A model generated the notes under the pieces. That model was not told where the DNA came from. It was given only the letters and a program-made list of their open reading frames with translations, and searched no databases. This document shows positions 48,790-61,019 of a stretch of 64,000 nucleotides of DNA, piece by piece. The stretch lies in NCBI GenBank assembly GCA_963210315.1, contig OY723316.1, positions 186,001 to 250,000 on the forward strand. Direction: 5' to 3'. This stretch comes from Rhynchopus euleeides (lineage: Eukaryota; Euglenozoa; Diplonemea; Diplonemida; Diplonemidae). Each line of letters starts with the position of its first letter. The first letter of the stretch is position 1. Position numbers and translations under genes: made by a program.

Positions 48790-51235
48790 GGAAGGGGAGA
48801 TGGTGTCAAGCGGCACAGCAGTGGCATTGCGCCACGGCTGGCACACGGGTCAGCATCGGTCTGACGCGCTGTGCGTCGCTCGAGGGTGTGGGGGGGTGGG
48901 TGGTGGTGGGTCTGTCCGCAGCTGCTCTACGACGCGACGATGGCGACATGAGAAGGGCGCTGGGGTGGGCGGGAGAGGGTGGGCACACTGCGACACAGCG
49001 GTGGCATTGCGCCACGGCTGGCACGCGGGTCAGCATCAGTCTGACGCGCTGTGCGTCGCTGGGGTGTGGGCGGGTCACACAGTTTTCGGGGGACAGCACA
49101 GCACAGCTGTGCATGGGGTTGGGGGCGACGGGGCACACAGTTCCCGAACCCAGCACCGTGTCTTGTCCAAACTACAAACTATCTCCAACAGTGCCACTCC
49201 CGATCGCACCACACGGCATATGAAGCCACCTGGGCAGTTGAGGGCTCCCTTCCCACCAGGCACGGCTGGCCAGCATAATGGTGGCAACGCAATGCTAACC
49301 GCGGCTCGCATTACGATTCGACAGAAACTTATTCATCACTGGGGACAGGTCATGCCATTGACGCATCAGGGTAATGGTGGTATCAAGCGGCACAGCGGTG
49401 GCATTGCGCCACGGCTGGCACACGGGTCAGCACCAGTCTGACGCACTGCGCGTCGCTGAGGGAATCCTTGGGATGGGCGATATTGCTGGCGACGGCTGCT
49501 GCCCTGCCGTCGCTCGTTACAGTCTCATTACACTCTATGGTATCGATGGGGCGAGTCATATGAACCCACCCCGCAGACAACCTTACTTCTTCGAACCCCC
49601 CCAACCAGCCCTCAATGCATCGCAAGCCAGCCGCTGCCATCCCCTGCAAGCAGCTCGGTAGTGATGTCGCAGCCATCCAGCTCATCGATCTCGCCCACCT
49701 CCTCCCTCCTTCTCGATGCAGCACCTCGTCTTCACGTCCCCACGTCCCCACGTCCCCACGGCTCTTCTATTCTTTGATCTTCTCCACGGCTTTGGCCTTC
49801 TCTGTGAACTCCGCACACCCCCTCTCGTCCTCCAGGTGTGTCTCGGTCTTCAGCGTCTCGGATGCGCACGCTGCCCTACCAATACCGATGCTCCACACAA
49901 TGTAGGATGCGATCAGTCCTGTCTGGCAAGTCATGAGTACTGAGGCCATCAGTCTGCAAGGGTCTACGTGCCACATATTCATAAGGTTGCCATAAGGTGC
50001 ATGCGGGGACTGCCCGGCATGGGCTGTGGGGTGAATGCTGCCTCTGCTGAGCTTGGGGTCATCAGGGCTGGTGGTGGTGCTCTCAAGCGGCACAGCGGTG
50101 GCCTTGCGCCACGGCTGGCACGCGGGTCAGCAACAGTCTGACGCGCTGTGCGTCGCTGGGGGGTGGGTGTGGGTGGGTCTACGATGCGACGAGCTGGGAG
50201 GGGCGCTGGGGCGGGTGTGGGGTGTTCCCAAGCGACACAGCGGTGGCATTGCGCCACGGCTGGCACGCGGGTCAGCATCAGTCTGACGCGCTGTGCGTCG
50301 CGGGGTTTGGGTGGCGGGTGGTGGTGGGTCTGCGGCTGCTCTACGACACGACAATGCCGCCAAGCTAGAGGGGCGCTGGGGTGGGGTGGTCATACTGCGG
50401 CACAGCAGTGGCATTGCGCCACGGCTGGCACACGGGTCAGCACCAGTCTGACGCGCTGTGCGTCGCTGGGGGGTGGGCGGTGGTGGGTCTGTCTGCGGCT
50501 GCCCTACGACGCGACGACGCCGATAAGCTGAGAAGGGCGCTGGGGTGGGTGGGAGAGGGTGGGCATACTGCGACACAGCGGTGGCATCGCGCCACAGCTG
50601 GCACGCGGGTCAGCATCAGTCTGACGCGCTGTGCGTCGCTGGGGGGTGGGTCAGGGCAGGCCGTGCTGCATCGGGCACAGCCTCGGGTCGGCTGGACACA
50701 GCACAGCTATGCATGGGCTGTGCATGGGGTTGGGGGCGACGGGGCACACCGTTCCCGAACCCAGCACCGTGTCTTGTCTAAACTACAAACTATCTCCAAC
50801 AGTGCTACTCCCGATCGCACCACACGGCATATGAAGCCACCTGGGCAGTTGAGGGTTCCCTTCCCACCAGGCACGGCTGGCCATCATAATGGTGGCAACG
50901 CAATGCTAACCACGGCCCGCAGTACGATTCAACAGAAACTTATTCATCACTGGGGACAGGTCATGCCATTGACGCATCAGGGCAATGGTGGTGTCAAGCG
51001 ACACAGCGGTGGCATTGCGCCACGGCTGGCACACGGGTCAGCACCAGTCTGACGCGCTGTGTGTCGTTGGGGTGTGGGTCAGGGCAGGCGGTGGGTGCTG
51101 GTGGGTCCGTCCGCAGCTTCTCTGCGAGGGGGCGGGTGGTGGTGTCAAACGACACAGCGGTGGCATCGCGCCACGGCTGGCACGCGGGTCAGCACCAGTC
51201 TGACACGCTGTGCGTCGCTGGGATGGGCAACGCTG
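48790..51235. repeat. Repeat domain built on a ~165-172-bp unit with an inner segmental duplication
   Basis: The core cacagcggtggcattgcgcc, then acggctggcac, gggtcagca.cagtctgac and cgctgtgcgtcgct recurs at about 48815, 48985, 49390, 50080, 50230, 50400, 50565, 51000 and 51150. Neighbouring copies are about 165-172 bp apart. In addition, 49092-49460 and 50698-51070 are a ~370-bp near-identical pair carrying a unique segment (cccgaacccagcaccgtgtc). Frames through it are artefacts. Confidence 0.88.
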
Positions 51236-54200
51236 GCGCTGGGGTGGCAAGCCAAGGGGCGGTGGCGTGTTTTCGTTTATCACCCTTAAGGGCCCACCAT
51301 CCCCGAGCAACTGGGGCCGATATGAATGATATTTACTTTGCAATGAGCCCTGCCGGAAGGCCTCCACCTTCCAAACATACACAGGGCTCCTGTCTTACTG
51401 CTATGCTGCACTACCGCCGCTACCCATGGCACAGGGGCAGTGTCTTAACCGTGCCTGTCCTCACGCTCCCCCGCTCGCCGCCCCGCCCCCTTTATCTTCT
51501 CTTGTGGCGGGTGCAGTGCCTCTGCCTGCAGCACCGGCGCATCCTGCCGCGCCCACACCCGATGGATCACCGTCACCCCACAGGCAGGGCACGGGACGCC
51601 TCTGCAAGCCCCTCCACAGCGCCCTGATGTACCCCGCCCCTGCTGCTGCCTGGAGGTGGGTGCGACGCACAAGGCACCACCACCGGCCCCTGCTGTGCAG
51701 GGAGAGGGCGCCCAGTCTGCACCCTCTCGGCCCTGCTCGAGCACCTCCCCGTCGCTGAGGCCATCCCTCGGGGTGGGCCTCGAGCCCACCCGCTCCTGGG
51801 GCTGTCAAACTGACTCAGCCCGCTTCTTCGCCTTCACACCCACACGCCGTCCTGCGTCTCCGCGTGCTGCCTCGGCAGCCACCGCTGCGGTTGTTCCGTG
51901 GGGTTGCGTGGGTGTGCCGTCCTCCCCTTTTTGGGGCTTCTGCCCGCCCTCCAACCCGCCACCCCCTCGAAGCCGCGGCTTGGCATCTGTCTCTGTCTCG
52001 CTACCTACCTCCGTTGAGTTCCGGCAGGCTGCCCCTGTCCTTCCCTTCGCCCCAGTGTCCTGTGCACCTGTCCTGCCTGTCCTGCCTGTGCCTCCCTGTC
52101 CCCTGCACGGCAACGTCAGGTAGGTGTCGAGTATTGAGCATCATCCGCCGCAACACCTGCATGCATCCCGCCTCTCCTCAGTCTCTCCCCAGGGCGGCGG
52201 GGGAGGGTGGAGAGGCTGCAGTGCCCACAGGGGCCGCAGGCACTCCATGCGGTGTGGGTGTTCTTGCTGCGACGTCCTGTCCCTGTCCGGCCCTTTGCCT
52301 GGTCTTCTTCGCCTGTCCCCTGACCCGGCGCAGGGAAGCTGCACCGTCAACGCGCCTGCCGCCAACCTGCCGGCCAATCGATGGTTTCGTCGCGTCCGCC
52401 CTTCGGATGAAATTGTGTGTTGGCAGCATGCCGTGCGTTGTGCTGTGCGACGCTGCCCTGCCGACATTGAGGAATCACACCGTGCCTACCCTGGCGAAGC
52501 TCTCGATGTGGCAGGCCCGTGCTAGCAAGTATGAGGGTTTCCCTCGATGGGTTCCGACTCTGCAAGGTCTAACGAGACCGAGAAGAGCAGTTTCGCCTCG
52601 TGGGCGTTCGCTCGGAATGGCCTGTCTTCTCTTCTGTCCGTCTGTCCTATCTGTCTTGTCTGCCGCAGATATACGTACGACGCTCCACTGTACGCTTCAC
52701 CCCCCGCATGCCCTTGGCCCAGCCCCAGGCTTGGCCCAGGTGAAGATCCGCACGCTGCGTGCAGTACCCTCTCCCCAGCCTCCTGTGCCTCCTTGTGCGG
52801 CACACACACACGCACACCTGAGCTGTCCCCTCCAGCAGGTGTTTCGCCTCCCGCCGCACTCCTCTGAGTACTCTCAGCGCCCTCTGCCCGACCTGGGCAC
52901 AGGCAGCGCACCCAACCGCAGAGAGGGCGGAGCACGCAGCCCATTGCCTCCTCGCTTCGCCAGCCGCCTAGGTCCTAGGTCCTAGGTCCTCGGTGTATGT
53001 GCTGTGCCAGCTCGGACTGCACTGCGGCACGTGAAAATCATGGGTATCATGTCGAGTAGAGTGGTGCTAGAGAGTACCGGCGCTGCCCAAGATGCTGCAG
53101 CAACTCGTCTGCGGGCTCGGTTCTCTCGTGTTGTCCCGTCCTCTCTCTCTCTATCCCCCAAGGCGCGTGGTTATTGGAAATACAACAAGGCCTTGGTTTC
53201 GAGCTGCTCAAGACAGAGACCTGCGGCGTGCCAGCCTCTGTGGCGTGTTAGTGCCGCATGTCTCCCTCAGGGGCTGTCCCTTTGTCACAGCTGCCAAGAA
53301 TGGAGAGGAAAGAAACCCGCTGTGATGGCATGATCGTGCCCGACTCCCTTCGTCCCTCACCTCCGCGCGAGTCATTCGAACTGCAACCGGCATGTTCTGT
53401 CCCGCTCGGTTTCGCTGCGAGCGTCAGCTCTGCAGCTTCCACGTGGCAGATTTATGACATTCTTGCCTGCTCTCCATCAGGCATCGCACCTCCTCGCCAC
53501 GGAACACATGCGCGGGTTTGCCGGCATGAAGCTAGCCTTCCAACTGCAAGAGGGTGCTCTGGCACCTTCTGTGCAGAACCATGGGGTAGCACTGGTATCT
53601 TTGACGCGTCATCCGAAAAAAACCGGCGTGGCCTTCAACGACTCTACGCGGCAGCATGCTGTGAAGCGCATTGGCGGCAGCCCGCACCTCGCTCTGTGCC
53701 GGGCTGTGCCTTATACAACCGGCTGTGTACGGCTCAACACGCACACTTCCCAGCCCGCCTTTGAATGCTCAACGTAGCGAGTGGGGTTGATCCGGAAACC
53801 CCTTCGCTAACTACACCAAAAACGGTGCCCTGTGTGGTGCACCTCCAGTGCCTCCATCCGGGGAGGGCACCCTGCACAGGCAGTGCTCCTCTGGGCTTCC
53901 CCGGTTCTCCTGGATGGGGTGCAAATGCAACACCTGGGCAAGGCCTGGTCAGCCGTCTGGGGCTCTCCCCATCTGGAGTCTGTAAGAAGCTCCGTGCCCG
54001 GTTAACTTCCACTCGGTTCAGCCCCCCTGCAGCCCCAGGCCCTGATGCTGTGTGTTGCTGTCGTTATGCAGCGCCTCTACCATCGGTTCCGTCGAAGTCT
54101 TCGCTCTGTGCCACTTCACAGCCAGTTTTGTGCGGCAGCCCACCCTTTTCTGCATCTCTGAGCGAAGTCCCCCAAAGACTCTTTGAGGCAACACTGATAG

Positions 54201-55058
54201 AGCCTTGCCGTAGCCAGCATCTTGTGTGGAGGAAGTGAACATGCCTTGTTGGCCACAGACGAGGAAGAGTGCCCGCACCCAACCCCACAGGTGTTGTGTT
54301 GTAATGCATGACGGAGATGAACTCTTGCAGTGCCGAGGCACTCGCCACCTGGGCAGTCCGTTCATTCAGTTGTTTTCTGCTGAGGGTGCATCAGAATGTC
54401 AGTGGAGATGGCGTGGCATCCGGTTGAGATCTGCCACTGCTTCCTTCAGACCTTGAGACTTTGCGACGTACCAGATCCGTCGGCTGGTGCCTCATATGCA
54501 CGGCCCGCCTCTTCGTTCAGCAGCACGTCCGACCCGCCAAAATACTTCCCCATCTTCACCCGAGTCACCGCACTGGAGATGACATGCCACAAACACACCG
54601 GAATGGATCGAGTAGGCACAGGACATCAGTACAAATTGCTTGCGGCTCCAACACCTCGGCATCGGGGTGGAGCAAGGGAAAGCCCTCCGAATTGGGGGGC
54701 GAAGGCAAGGAACTCGGGTGATCCGTCCTCCTGGTTGTACAGCGCGACGGCACCACGCCCCACCTGGTTCTCGAGAGCGTTGCCAGGCACCTCTCCCCGC
54801 CCTTCCCGATTGCCGTCCATCATTTTCTCCCCCCAGCTTGCAGGGCCTTGTCCTTCTCCTTGTGGTCTTGGCATCGGCGGGTGTGAAATGCTCGAATGCT
54901 CCCTCCAGCCTTGCCCTGGCAGCCGGACCCGAGGGGTCGGCAAAGTGCCAGCATTCCTTGCCAAGATGTACTACCAGCCGCTCCGTCGTGGCCCCGTTAG
55001 GCTCACCCACTGCGCCAAAGTGGTGCGTTCCGTGGTCTGCAGTGCCTCAGTGCTCTGT
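51236..55058. other. Intergenic or decayed region, no convincing gene
   Basis: Both strands have medium ORFs. A few minus-strand stretches look coding-like in composition: 51805-52113 (charged, Gly/Thr-rich, ending KAKKRAESV), 52522-52620 and parts of 54490-54970 where two frames alternate. None shows a known domain or a consistent start and stop. They may be remnants of an old gene or element. Confidence 0.35.
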
Positions 55059-55166
55059 GGGGGTCTTCGCTGGCCGTTATCCTCCGTCAATCTCCGTCAG
55101 TTTTCAGCCAATTTAACAGGGAATTCACCAAAACGCACTGACGGTCACTCCGTAGCGAAGACCCCC
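55059..55166. mobile_element. 108-bp MITE, GGGGGTCTTCGCT ends (copy 1)
   Basis: Inverted ends GGGGGTCTTCGCT and AGCGAAGACCCCC with a TGT duplication on both sides (55056-55058, 55167-55169). Over 90% identical to 59678-59785. Its ends match those of the 4.56-kb element at 30214-34776. Confidence 0.93.
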
Positions 55167-56249
55167 TGTAGCGGGTTGTTTGATTCATAGGGGGCCTTCC
55201 CTGTGTCAGACTGTGCCAGGTTGTCTCCCCTTATGTGAGGCGGCTCACTTTGCTGCACTTCTGAGCTAAGGCACCCCTATGCATACAGGCAATGCGATTC
55301 TCATTCTCGCACATCCTCGCCTGTGCGGGGATGTCTTCTAATCCCGTTCTCCCCTCACGTCACCCCACCCACCTGCACCCTGACCTCACTGGTGCATGTG
55401 GGTATATCAGACGATGTGTCCATATCGATGGCACATGGGGGGGGCCCTCGCTACCCAGTCACAGCTCGTCAGCCAGTGAGGGGAAGTGGGGCTGCTGCTT
55501 CACTTTATCTCACTCAGCCACACCTGGTAGCGAGGGCCTCCGTGGTCTTCAGTTTCACTGTGGCTGTCGCCATGTTCTCCTGGTGATAACCTGCTGGCGG
55601 GAGGGGGTACCCACCACCACCCGTGTGCCCCAGCGCACCGCCTGCCCGCCTCAGGCACAGCTTGACGGTGTACTCGTCTGGTGATATGCGCGCCCCCTGC
55701 TTCTTTCCCCGCTATGGCGATGCTGAGTATGCAGTCCACGTTCGTCATACTCAGCCAGGTCTCCAGGCACTCCACCACGCACAGCCAAAGGCGGGGTGAA
55801 CTACCTTCTTGGCCTTCTTCCAGAAGGCCAAGAGGGTGTGTGTCAGCAACAAGCTGTTGTGCCGCACTGAGGACCAGGGAGGCCTTGAACTCCTCCCCAC
55901 AACATCCTCGTGGAATGCAGGAAATACTGCACCTGGCCCTCTCGTCGTCGAGGGGGAGAGCCCCTCAAAACACCCTGTGTGTGTGGGGGTGATCTACACC
56001 AACCCGCTGCCCCCTTCGTCAAGCAGAGAGGGTTCAGACGGGTCTCTGTGTGTGGTGGAAGGGCCGGGCCGCACTAATTCAAGTTGCGGCGTAAACCGCA
56101 AACCATCTGAACTGTAAAATACACTGGGCAATACTCATAACTCTGGCTGTAATACCTCAGGGGGTCCGACCGTGAGATGTCGTGGCGTGGGTAAGAGGGA
56201 TGGGGAGAAGGGAAGGGGGTGTCGAAGCTTCCGCAGCCGACGCGCCGTG
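55167..56249. other. Intergenic region with a MITE, no gene seen
   Basis: Contains the MITE at 55440-55542 and a motif gtgaggcggctcactttgctgcacttctgagc (55235-55268) related to dispersed copies near 48255, 54100 and 60690-60810. No gene recognised. Confidence 0.5.
55440..55542. mobile_element. MITE of the GGGGGCCCTCGCTAC family (copy 4)
   Basis: GGGGGCCCTCGCTACCCAGT at the left, cacacctggtagcgagggcc at the right, same internal gtgaggggaagtggggc as 46633-46738. Confidence 0.8.
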
Positions 56250-56775
56250 CGCCCCGCACGTTCATACCCCCGGGAATGATCGATGCGTGGGCGGGGTTGG
56301 GGTTGGGGTGGGTGGGGGGGTGGTGGGTGCAGCACTGCAAGGGAGGTGATGCCGTTTAGCTTCTACACCCACAGCACGTTCGTACCCTCGTGTATGATCG
56401 ATGCGTGGGTGGGGGTGGGGGGGGGGGGGGGGCGCAGCGCTGCAAGGAGCTGAGCACGTTCATACCGACCGGGAATGATCGATGCGTGGGGAGCTGCAAA
56501 AGGGGTGAGCACGTTCGTACCGACCGGGTATGATCGATGCAAGCCACCGCGGGGGGGGGGGGGGGGTTTGGGGACGGTCCGACGGTCGCCACCAACTTGG
56601 CAACGGTCAAGAGGCACTTGTGTGTCTGGGGTGGGCTGGGGCGAAGCTTCTACACCCACAGCACGTTCGTACTCTCGGATATGATCGATGCGTGGGTGGG
56701 GGTGAGGGGGGTTAGCAGCCGACGGGTCACATGCCCAGCACGTTCATACCCTCGGGAATGATCGATGTCTGCGGG
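56250..56775. repeat. Irregular repeats around gcacgttc.tacc and atgatcgatgcgtggg
   Basis: The pair gcacgttc(a/g)tacc then atgatcgatg(cgtgggg) occurs about six times (near 56257, 56376, 56452, 56510, 56660, 56738) at uneven spacing with G runs between. The ATGATCGAT core contains the palindrome ATCGAT. Confidence 0.8.
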
Positions 56776-59677
56776 GGGTCATCGCTACGGTGCCTTGGTG
56801 TTTGGTAGATGGTGGGTGGAGTGGGGTGGGGTGGGGCACACGACGTGGTCGTCGGCATCGGTTTCGACGAGTCGGAATGCAGCCCCGAGACCCGCCTACC
56901 GCATCGTGGCATTGGCATAACTTACTATACACCATGACGTAGAGAAGCGTGGAGGTAACACAGAGAGGGCTAGCCTCACCTATACATACGAGAGTGAATG
57001 TGTTGGGAAGGTTGCTTTTGACCTTCACACCCGCACCCCACCCCACGCCCCACCGGACACTCCGAAGGAAAAGGCACCATCCATGCCCCCCTCACGTGAC
57101 TGCAGGCAAAGGAGGCGTGTTTGCGGCGAACAGCATAATAATATTATCCTCTCTCGGGGATCGCCCCCAATCACGGCGAATCCAGGCGACCGCTCCTTCC
57201 CCCGGAAAGGAGGGGGGGAAATGAGCCCCTTCGGCACCGAAAGTGTCAAAGACAACCCGCACAGCACAGCAAAGGCTGTGGGGTGTTCTTTTGCTCGCCC
57301 GCCTTTCGCGCGCAAACAACAGGCCTGTGGCATTACAGCAGCAGAGGGTGACAGCCTTGAACGGGCTGGGGCGCCTCCCCCCCAGCATGCATTGCCCTGG
57401 AGGATTCCCCTGATACACGGCGTCTCGATGGTGTATCGTCATAAGAATACTATGAACGCAACCAGCCACTTGGCGTGTGTCACCGGTTTCGACGCGTCCT
57501 TCTCGCAGTACCCTCCCCTCCGGCCGCGCGTCTCTGCAGCGAAGAACCGGGGGCAATCGGGCAGTCTCGTCTGCGCACCAACGCTGAACATGCCTGTCTG
57601 TGAGGATCCCCCCTTCCTACGTGTCGCCAGTTTTGTTTCGTTCGTACTCACCACCTCCCTGCAGCACCCTTCTTTGGTCTTCAGGTTGTCGCACATGCGG
57701 ATGGCCGTGTCGCCCTTGGCATAGGGAGGTTACGCCTTCCCACCGAGTGCCGCTCAGGTTAGTGGAAGAATCTCCACTCACTGCAGTCCAGCAGGGCTAG
57801 CGCGACGGTACGCTCGACGCGGTACTACTGATTTTCTGCATCGGAGTTACCGTTGAAGTACACCGTCTGCTCGGTGCCGTCGTCGTTGTGTGCAGATACC
57901 TCAACTCCCGTTCCCCTCCATCGAATTGCTGTCTGTGCGGGCGAAAGGTGCAGCACAGTGTCACAGGGTGCGGCAGCACCGAGTCGCGGCACTCCCTACT
58001 GAACTTTCACAGCCTCTGCCACGAACCCCACCGTGCACGCCTCGCGGAACCCGGCACAGTCCTGCCCTGGTTGGGCGCTGTAGGTCTCTGCCAGCGACAC
58101 CAGGGGTGGCGCTGATCTGCGGGTTAGGTGCAACGGTGTTGAAGTCCAACTTGAGCTCCGCTCGGCACGTCCTCCCTTACAGCATGTTGATCAATCAACA
58201 GCGTGGCGATGATGACTGCCGTCATCAGGCCTGCCTGGAGGCCGCACATCTGCAGCGTGCCAGTTCTCCTGCAGTGGTGTCTCGTGGGCTTCGATGCCGA
58301 TCCTCGGGCCCGGCATTGCCAACATGCATCTGTGGATGTGTTGCGTACCCCCAGCACGGCCACCTCTGCTGGAATACCTTGAGTGGCTGCTGAGGCGCTT
58401 ACCGCTGGACAACCACCGGGTCGTTCCGAGTCGATCGCCCGAGGCTCGTGGGATGCACGTGTGCTGGCATGTTGAGAATCTCGAATCGGTGTGATATCCA
58501 CCAGTGGATCTTCGTCCCTTGAGACGACCGAACAGCATGCATGGTTGGAGACGGCTCTGGGTCTTGCTTGAGGTCTTTGGAAGTCTTCACACGACAGACT
58601 CGGCGGTGCCCATCCGGCATCACAGACGACATATTCTCCCGCAGCGACTCAGGAATCGGGGAGTCCACCACCGCTTTCAACATCACGGCGCTTGTCTTGC
58701 GACTCGCTGACGAGGGCAGCCAACAGTTCTGACATCCCACCTTACCGTCAGCTTGCTTTTGTGCACACGTCGTAGCGGGCACACGTGGCAGATTTGGTTG
58801 TGGGGACACATCAGTTGCCCCGTCTGCCACAAGAGATGATGCAACAGGCACGCCATCATCTGGGTGAACCACCTCTACCTGCAGGGTACAGTTAAGCCCC
58901 GCCTCGGTGCAGCCCGGGCACTTGGGCTTGCAGATGAAGCTGCCGACACCGTCGGCGCATGTCGCCCAGCCTCACGTGGCACCGGCTGCGGGGGTGTCAC
59001 TCGTCGATGGTGTCGAATTGTGTCAGAGGGAGCCACTGCCCACCCCGGGGTGCACGACGGCACAAGGTCCACACTCCAGGCCCCCAGAGCTTGCTCGAAG
59101 CCCATTGGGAGAGCGCCTGGGAGTCTGCCCCATCAGGATCCCGGTGGTAAGCCCATGTGGCATTCAGCCCATCTCCCCCAGCATCCACATGGCGTGTTGG
59201 GCGGGGAGGGCAGGGTCCCCTCCCTGTAGCCCAGGACCTGCAGGTGTGCACACACATGGCACCCCCCACGTCGCCCCGCGAGGTGGGTTGTGCTTCCACA
59301 CGAGAGGGGACACCCCAAGGCTCCCACGCGAGATGCCGTTGGGTGGGGTCAGGGTCCATAGCACGGACCGCAAGGGTGGTGCCTGTTGCTCATCCGGTTG
59401 AATAGGATATTCATCGGGACATCGCGAGAATTCTTGCTCAGCTTTCACACCGGCATCAAAGTGGCTTGTATTGCCTCAGGACTACGCCATTGGTACCTGC
59501 CTTCTTCTCCGGGACTATAGTCGGGCCCCAGGTGCCCGTGGCTTGTCGGCAACTGTCGCGAAACGTGTCGTGAACATGCCGTCAAATATGCCGGCCGCCG
59601 TCTGTTCGGTTGGTAGGGGCGTCCCCATCTGCAGATGGCACTGCTTTTGGTGCCGACCTCAAACTGAAACAGTGTCA
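56776..59677. other. Intergenic or decayed region, no convincing gene
   Basis: No recognised domain. The minus strand at 58399-58872 is the most coding-like stretch (AVVDSPIPESLRENMSSVMP, KIHWWISHRFEILNMPAHVH) but lacks a diagnostic motif. Confidence 0.35.
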
Positions 59678-59785
59678 GGGGGTCTTCGCTGGCCGTTATC
59701 CTCCGTCAATCTCCGTCAGTTTTCAGCTAATTCAACAGCAAATGCACCAAAACGCACTGACGGTCACCCCGTAGCGAAGACCCCC
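59678..59785. mobile_element. 108-bp MITE, GGGGGTCTTCGCT ends (copy 2)
   Basis: Near-identical to 55059-55166, with a TCA duplication on both sides (59675-59677, 59786-59788). Confidence 0.93.
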
Positions 59786-60837
59786 TCAAGCGCATGACAA
59801 CGTGCCACGATCAGAGAGATATGCGCTTTGGACGACGGTTGTTCGCGGCAGCCCCCAGTTGTGGGAGGGAGGGCTTTCTCCGCACCTTGCCACGCAACGC
59901 TTTGGGCATCCACACTGGCTGGACAGCTGTGCAAGGAGCCTGTGCTCACATAGGCCTGCACACCAGGCCTAGATGCATCCTTTCTGGCTGGCATGGTGGC
60001 TCCCGTAGTGTGGTGTCGTGTCCTCCGTCAGCAACGACACCTGATGGAAATGACACACCGCCATCATGTGTCTCTGCCTTCGCACAGCTGATGATCACAG
60101 GCACTCGGCGGATAACGAGGGCTGTCGATTCCCCGCCTTGTTGTGTCTTGCACACAGGCACGTCCACGATATGCTATCGGATGCCGCAGATCCAGCCCCT
60201 TCACCCGCGTGTGTTCCTTCGTTGCTCTTCCCGACCCCCCACCCCGACGAACTCAGTACCCGTCCCATTATTGATGCGCGAATCATATCTCGTGCCCCCT
60301 CATTCACCGCAGTCGCCCGGCTGCGCACCCCCTCAAGCGTCCCGCACTTCTTGCTCAATGCAATGCTGAGGACAGAGTCGTGTAACCTTAACGGTTGCAC
60401 CACCCACCGACTTGCCTCACCCATCCCGCCCAAACTGGCGCCGGTATCCTGCAACTCCTCTACCGGAGGAGGCATGTTCGGATGCGAGCATCGGTCATCC
60501 CATCCTTCGAGTTCAGCACCACCGATGTGGATGGCGGGCCAGAGGGGCATGACTCGGCAGTGTCGACCTGCTGGATGCCTCCGCTCTGTGCCACACTGTT
60601 GATGAATGTGTGTCAATCACTGTCCTGCTGGGGGCCTTCGCCCTGTGCAAGTGTGTGTCGAACTGCGTCACGTTGCAGCCAGGTGTTGTGAGGCGGTTCC
60701 CCCTTCCTCACTTCTATGCACTTCTGAGCGAAGTACCCCGCTGTGTCGCTTCACAGCCAGTGTCCTAGCGAGGCGGCCCCCCTTGTCCCACCCTTCTGCA
60801 CTTCCGAGCGAAGGCCCCTCCCGCTCGCCCTCCCCAC
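59786..60837. other. Intergenic or decayed region, no convincing gene
   Basis: Minus-strand stretches such as VDVPVCKTQQGGESTALVIR (near 60150) have protein-like composition but no known family. 60680-60810 holds two tandem copies of the dispersed motif ctgcacttc.gagcgaag. Confidence 0.35.
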
Positions 60838-61019
60838 CTGTCTGCACTCTGCCCTGGCTGCACTCTGCCCTGGCTGCACTCTGCCCTGGCTGCTCTCTGC
60901 CCTGGCTGCACTCTGCCCTGGCTGCTCTCTGCCCTGGCTGCACTCTGCCCTGGCTGCTCTCTGCCCTGGCTGCACTCTGCCCTGGCTGCACTCTGCCCTG
61001 GCTGCACTCTGCCCTGGCT
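60838..61019. repeat. 16-bp tandem repeat, about 11 units
   Basis: Unit ctgcactctgccctgg with a ctgctctctgccctgg variant in alternation. Open frames across it are artefacts. Confidence 0.95.
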
